Made by a program: the position numbers and the translations under genes. From assembly GCF_910592395.1 (NCBI RefSeq), contig NC_088323.1, forward strand, positions 10,046,001-10,110,000: 64,000 nt of DNA. The letters are read 5' to 3'. The notes under the pieces were generated by a model. That model had not been told where the DNA came from. It made no database searches and worked only from the letters and a program-made list of their open reading frames with translations. Source of the stretch: Lineus longissimus (Eukaryota; Nemertea; Pilidiophora; Heteronemertea; Lineidae). Below are positions 59,021-64,000 of the stretch, piece by piece. Positions within the stretch are counted from its first letter, which is position 1. The number at the start of each line of letters is the position of its first letter.

Positions 59021-59386
59021 TTAACCAGATGGAATTCCTAACCACCAAATATCGTCGTTTCATTTTTTATGGTGTAGAGAACACTGGTCTGTATGCAAGT
59101 AGGTTTTGTTGGAATAGTTTTGATTGAGACTAGCATTTGGTGTTACTGAGCAAAAATCTGTGTTGACCTGGTATTCATTTGTATTCATCTGGTATTCATA
59201 GTATTCATAATAGGCGATGACCATCTTGGATATCATATTTTGTCATTTTAAAGTCTTTGCCTTTGGCTGTAGCTAGAGTGACTAAATGGTTGGTGTATCT
59301 ATTGAGTCTCCATTATACAGCCAGTTGGCCCCAACGTCATTTTCAATCAATTCTCTCACCACAATGACGTCACTGCATATCATTAA

Positions 59387-59827
59387 GAGACAAGACCACA
59401 ATTGATTTTTTAAGCCTTTTAGCAGTTAAATTGTCAATGTTTGACCGCGACGCATCAAAGAATGCATCAAGTAGTGAAACTGAAATTCGGATATGATATA
59501 CGGGTTAGTCTTGCGAGTAACTGGTGCGATTTAAATTGGTGATTGACCACGGAAAGTTTTTTTTAAATTGACAAGTTTGACACAAGTGGACATTTTTACC
59601 CATATCGGCCATTTTCACTCCAAATTTGAACCACCCCCCTATGGCCAGGTTGTCGAAATTCAAAATTATTTTTTTACCAAACAATTTATTTATATCTGTA
59701 GACTTGCCACAGCAAATATTTTTTCAATACCTCTCCAAATATGTACTTGAGAGTAAAAAACATGCACTCGTCTAATTGATAGGCCTCGACCCTCCAACCT
59801 ATGAATATTCATAAGTGGTCTTGTCTC
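59387..59827 (+). mobile_element. E-type TIR element, 441-bp copy 1
   Basis: Starts GAGACAAGACCAC and ends GTGGTCTTGTCTC, a perfect 13-bp TIR, with TTAA on the left (59383-59386) and AATG on the right. A TGAATATTCAT palindrome precedes the right TIR. About 97 percent identical to copy 2 at 60368-62478 outside the insertion in copy 2. Non-coding. Confidence 0.8.
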
Positions 59828-60367
59828 AATGAAGGTACATTTCAGGGGTTAACATTTTGAGAATTTTTTCAAACTAATGTACATGACATCCCACAACTCT
59901 CCAACAAAGGAAAGTCATATCTGGACATTTTTGGAGAAATGAGAGACATTTCAAAGAGTGGTACACTATGCCAAAAGCGACGAAAGAGGACAAAATCGAC
60001 AAAAAGTCATGATTTTGCTGCAAAATCATAAGACCAGCCCTGGCAAGAATAAGCAAGCTATGGAGCTGAAACTTTAGGATGGGATTTAGGAATATCTTTG
60101 CTGCTTAGGGCACAACTTTCAGAAACAAGGCCTAAGTAGTTTCAAAGAAATTACAAAATGAATGGCAACACAACAAGACTTGTAAAAATGAAACCGAACT
60201 TAGACCGGGGGTAGGTTGACTCATATTTGGGTCAAATTAAGTTTTTTTCCCATTATTTTAGCTTGTTTTGACCTTAAATCATCAGCAATACAATATTCGA
60301 AATGAATTAGAGTGATTTGAGCACATTCAAATTTTTCACTAAATTGACCCAAAATGTAGTGTAAATG
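59828..60367. other. 540-bp spacer between two direct E copies
   Basis: Bounded by AATG on both sides. Contains GACCTTAAATCATCAGCAAT-type single-copy sequence and no recognised gene. Confidence 0.6.
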
Positions 60368-60420
60368 GAGACAAGACCACAATTGATTTTTGGCTCACCG
60401 TAGGGGAGTCTATACAATAC

Positions 60421-60445
60421 CGCAGTGTCCGTCGTCCGTCGTCGT

Positions 60446-60486
<41 letters not shown>

Positions 60487-60490
60487 CGTC
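60421..60490 (+). repeat. (GTC)n tract in family 2 copy d
   Basis: GTCCGTCGTC-type imperfect run at the same tail position as in copy c. Confidence 0.95.
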
Positions 60491-60750
60491 GTATCCTAGT
60501 TCAAAAACAGTGGCACGTTTCTTAACCGCTAGGCCTATGAACTTAAAACTTTGTACACATGACCCCCTAGGTCAGATGACCCGTGACACTAAATTTTTGT
60601 CCGATCTGATTCTCTACTTGGCCACCAGGGGGCCAAATGTGGATATCTAAAAAGTGTGATATCTCGCTTATTAGTGACTTGTTTTCGATGAAACTTTTGT
60701 TGTAGGTACTCATAGCAAATATACATCTTATATCATACAGGTTTTTAATT

Positions 60751-60779
60751 TGACCTACTTTTCAAGGTCACAGAGGTCA
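60751..60779 (+). promoter_or_regulatory. Nuclear-receptor-type half-site cluster, example copy
   Basis: TGACCT, 8 bases, AGGTCA, 3 bases (CAG), AGGTCA. The first two half-sites form an everted repeat with spacing 8, and the last two a direct repeat with spacing 3. The same arrangement occurs at 55270, 61043 and 61355, with one or two changes near 54970, 55570, 56710, 57786, 58195 and 61670, and inverted near 6400 and 23027. Such spacings are used by RXR heterodimers in animals; function here is untested. Confidence 0.5.
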
Positions 60780-62482
60780 TATGGCGTAAATTGGCCGTTA
60801 GAGTGTAAACTATGGCACGTTTCTTAATCACTAAAGCTATGAACTTGAAACTTGGTACATATAACCCCCTATATCACATAGCCTCTGGTGCTGAATTTCA
60901 GTTTGATCTGATTCTCAACTTTGCCACCAGGGGGCCAAAAGTGGAAATCTAAAAAGTGTGATATCTCGCTTATTAGTGACTTGTTTTCGATAAAATTTTT
61001 ATGGTGGGTACCCTAAGGAAGAATACATCACATATCTTACGGGTTTTCAATTTGACCTACTTTTCAAGGTCACAGAGGTCATATGGCGTAAATTGGCCGT
61101 TAGAGTGTAAACTATGGCACGTTTCTTAACCACTAAAGCTATGAACTTGAAACTTGGTACATATAACCCCCTATATCACATAGCCTCTGGTGCTGAATTT
61201 TGGTTTGATCTGATTCTCAACTTTGCCACCAGGGGGCCAAAAGTGGAAATCTAAAAAGTGTGATATCTCGCTTATAAGTGACTTGTTTTCGATAAAATTT
61301 TTATGGTAGGTACCCTTAGGAAGAATACATCACATATCTTACGGGTTTTCAATTTGACCTACTTTTCAAGGTCACAGAGGTCATATGGCGTAAATTGGCC
61401 GTTAGAGTGTAAACTATGGCACGTTTCTTAACCAGTAAAGCTATGAACTTGAAACTTGGTGCATATAACCCCCTACATCAGATAACCTCTGATGCCAAAT
61501 TTTGGCTCGATCTGATTCTTTATTCGGCCACCAGGGGGCCATAATGGAAAAAGTAAGAAGTGCAATATCTTGCTTATTTTTAGTGATTCGTTTTCAATAA
61601 CATTTTTATGGTAGGTTCTCCTAGCAAGGATACATCACATATCATATGAGTTTTTGATCTGACCTGCTTTTCAAGGTCACAGAGGTCAAATGGCGTAAAT
61701 TTGTCGTTTGATTGTAACTATGGCACGTTTCTTAACCACTAAAGCTTTGAACTTGAAATTTGATACACATGACTCCCTACGTCATGTAACCTTGGACACC
61801 GAATTTCGATCTGATCTGGTACTCAACTCGGCCACCAGGAGGCCAAAACTAAAATAGGTAAAAAGTGCAATATCTCGTTTATTATTGACTTGTTTTTGAT
61901 GATATTCTTATGGTACTTACTCCAAGCAACGATACATCACATGTCATACCGACTTTGGTTTGACCTATATACTATACATGTACAATGTTTCTTAATCTGG
62001 ATGAATTACAAAGCACCAAATATCTATACGGTGAGCACAATGGCCCCTGGCCGTTTCATTTAAGCCTTTTAGCAGTTAAATTGTCAATGTTTGACCGCGA
62101 CGCATCAAAGAATGTGTCAAGTAGTGAAACTGAAATTCGGATATGATATACGGGTTAGTCTTGCGAGTAACTGGTGCGATTTATATTGGTGATTGACCAC
62201 GGAAATTTTTTTTTAAATTGACAAGTTTGACACAAGTGGACATTTTTACCCATATCGGCCATTTTCACTCCAAATTTGAACCACCCCCCTATGGCCAGGT
62301 TGTCGAAATTCAAAATTATTTTTTTTACCAAACAATTTATTTATATCTGTAGACTTGCCACAGCAAATATTTTTTCAATACCTCTCCAAATATGTACTTG
62401 AGAGTAAAAAACATGCACTCGTCTAATTGATAGGCCTCGACCCTCCAACCCATGAATATTCATTAGTGGTCTTGTCTCTTAA

Positions 62483-64000
62483 GACCTCATTATCGCGAAC
62501 ATATTGCCGTAGATAGAAAAAACAAAGTTGGAAGTCACTCTGCAGTGGCCAAAATCACTTTAATCTGCATATAAACAGAACAAATACTCAGAAATAAGAC
62601 ATTTATCAGTAGTTTTGTGAGAAAAAAATGTGTAAAAAATCTTTAGGTTTGCTGTTGTGAAGACTTTGAACAGCGACTATCACTGAAAAATCCGCAATTT
62701 TTTCACAATTTTTTGGGGAATAAACGCATTCTCATCGAAATCATTACGATTCTTTGGAAATGAAGGCTGATAATCATTTGATTAATATCTTGTATTGAGT
62801 TTGGTGATCAAAAATGGGATCATCTCCTTCTCATGGCTGGAAAATACTTTTTAGGTGGCAATTTTTCATGTTTCGCTGAATCAATGGCACCTAGCGTCAA
62901 GATGGGCTCACAAGAACTCATATTGATGAATCTACAACGTTTCAACCTAACCGAACAGTTATAGATGTGAATGAAGGAACTGGTACAGTAGCTAGTTGAG
63001 CAGGCTCCGAAATGTGAAACAGGGCTTTAGATTATGGGCGTATATACGCCCGTGGAAAAGAGCAATACGCCAGGTTTTCTGGGCCAAAAACGTATTGTGA
63101 CACCCCCTAAATGAACATCTGATATCAGCGTACGCTTTCTAATATATCTGAAGGTGTATTCTGAGTCCCAGTGTGTTTGGCGTCAAACTTAAAACTTTCA
63201 CCGCCCGCCCGCCCGCCTCACACTCCTCAGCACGGCCGGCTCTTGATAGACAGTCTGTCACAATTAGTTCCAAAACCCCCCGCTGGCACTACTCTACCTT
63301 GCCCAAGTCCTGTTAATCATGCGGCTGGCCAATGAACGATGTTGCATGTACAGCTTTATGAATGAAAATGTTTTACTACGATAGTAGCTGACCATATTTG
63401 GCAGCCGGTGAAGTCATCCTAGTGGCACGTGCCTTGAGTGAGAGCTGTGATTGGTTACTGAATCTCAAGGTTACTAGTATTGAGAATATCTAATTACGAA
63501 TTCTGCCCGGCAGTGCCACTAACGAGGAACTCGAGTACCAATCTGTCATGCTTTGGCTCCATTGTTTAGGGGCTTTCATTTTGGAATTCAGGGGTTCCCG
63601 TCGGCTTTCCAGCTGTTGAAATGGAGCATGAATAATGAAGCCTGGAACAGCCATTATCAGCTAAGACGATGAGGTGGCGAAATAGGACAAGCTCTACACA
63701 TACTCTGTGGTTCGAGATGCAAGGGAACTTTGGATCACAACATGCATTGCATAACATAACATGCATTGCATAACATGAGTTTATACTTCCAACCTTAGGA
63801 AATTGGAAGTATCTGTACGCCCAGCCTGGGATAATACTGACAAGTTGGGAGTATTTGCAATGCCAATTAAAACTCCAAACTCCCAAAATGGTGCATCAAT
63901 GATGTTAAGGAAGTACTTGACTTCCTGACCAAAAAAGTTATCTAAAGCTCTGGTGAAATGCAGCATTGTTAAATCCTGTCACTTAAAACAGAGCTTCTGC
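62483..64000. other. No recognised gene or element
   Basis: Contains a short CCCG-type run near 63204 and a small tandem CATGCATTGCATAACATA duplication at 63740-63778. A minus-strand frame at 63781-63966 and one at 63566-63886 are open but show no recognisable motif. Confidence 0.45.

Larger units (their letters stand above)
60392..62060 (-). mobile_element. Family 2 Helentron-like element, copy d, with empty site
   Basis: Opens GGCTCACCGTAGGGGAGTC and closes GGTGAGCACAATGGCCCCTG, GCCGTTTCATT. The host is E copy 2; the same point in E copy 1 reads ATTGATTTTTTAAGCC without an insert (59401-59416). The insertion is therefore within a run of six T with no duplication. Five internal units of about 300 bp start near 60510, 60810, 61112, 61413 and 61715. 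Confidence 0.85.
60368..62478 (+). mobile_element. E-type TIR element, copy 2, carrying family 2 copy d
   Basis: Same 13-bp TIRs as copy 1. AATG lies on the left (60364-60367) and TTAA on the right (62479-62482). Removing the family 2 insert 60392-62060 leaves about 442 bp that aligns end to end with copy 1. Confidence 0.8.

Noticed and set aside
59387-62478. LTR retrotransposon with E copies as LTRs
   Set aside because: E ends are GAGAC/GTCTC rather than TG/CA, there is no primer site or polypurine tract, and no retroelement protein lies between them.

Overview
The window looks like a repeat-dense piece of an animal nuclear genome, most likely from a marine invertebrate. I see no operons, and the protein-coding signal comes in short exons bounded by GT/AG. 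Transposon families typical of invertebrates are present: DIRS, BEL/Pao, a LINE of the CR1/L2 kind, Helentron-like elements, and MITEs with TTAA or 9-bp duplications. Species and phylum cannot be fixed from sequence alone; an invertebrate deuterostome is a reasonable guess.

The one gene I can reconstruct with confidence is hypoxanthine-guanine phosphoribosyltransferase (HPRT), on the minus strand. Its complete coding region runs from the ATG at 45221 to the stop at 21631, in seven exons of 27, 107, 184, 167, 47, 77 and 54 coding bases. These total 663 bases, or 220 residues. Splice phases match the human gene at every shared boundary. The 167-base exon equals human exons 4, 5 and 6 joined (66+18+83). 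The introns hold most of the mobile DNA in the middle of the window.

Layout. 1-9.8 kb: foldback elements, hairpins and a MITE. 9.8-12.6 kb: a Helentron-like element (called family 1 here). 15.3-17.3 kb: a palindromic MITE followed by a 35-bp minisatellite of about 44 copies. 18.5-19.6 kb: a BEL/Pao gag fragment between inverted LTR copies. 21.6-45.2 kb: HPRT, with a second Helentron-like family (family 2), a decayed DIRS element split by a family 1 copy, another family 1 copy inside a tandem repeat, an inverted pair of 17-bp minisatellites, and a 1.5-kb TIR element in its introns. 45.3-47.4 kb: a TIR element starting 83 bp upstream of the HPRT ATG and carrying a LINE 3-prime fragment, then a 713-bp MITE with a 9-bp duplication. 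47.4-54.6 kb: mostly single-copy, with two candidate first exons on opposite strands. 54.6-62.5 kb: nested family 2 arrays of a roughly 300-bp unit, interrupted by a family 1 copy, a piggyBac-type MITE and a pair of direct-repeat TIR elements. 62.5-64 kb: nothing recognised.

The most unusual content is architectural. Two otherwise different element families share one plan: a palindromic 5-prime head, a short sub-terminal inverted repeat, a hairpin or CGT-rich 3-prime tail, and T/T insertion without target duplication. Empty-site copies inside this same window support the insertion model for both. The family 2 unit also carries a strictly repeated cluster of nuclear-receptor-type half-sites. 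All calls were made by reading the sequence; no database search was run.
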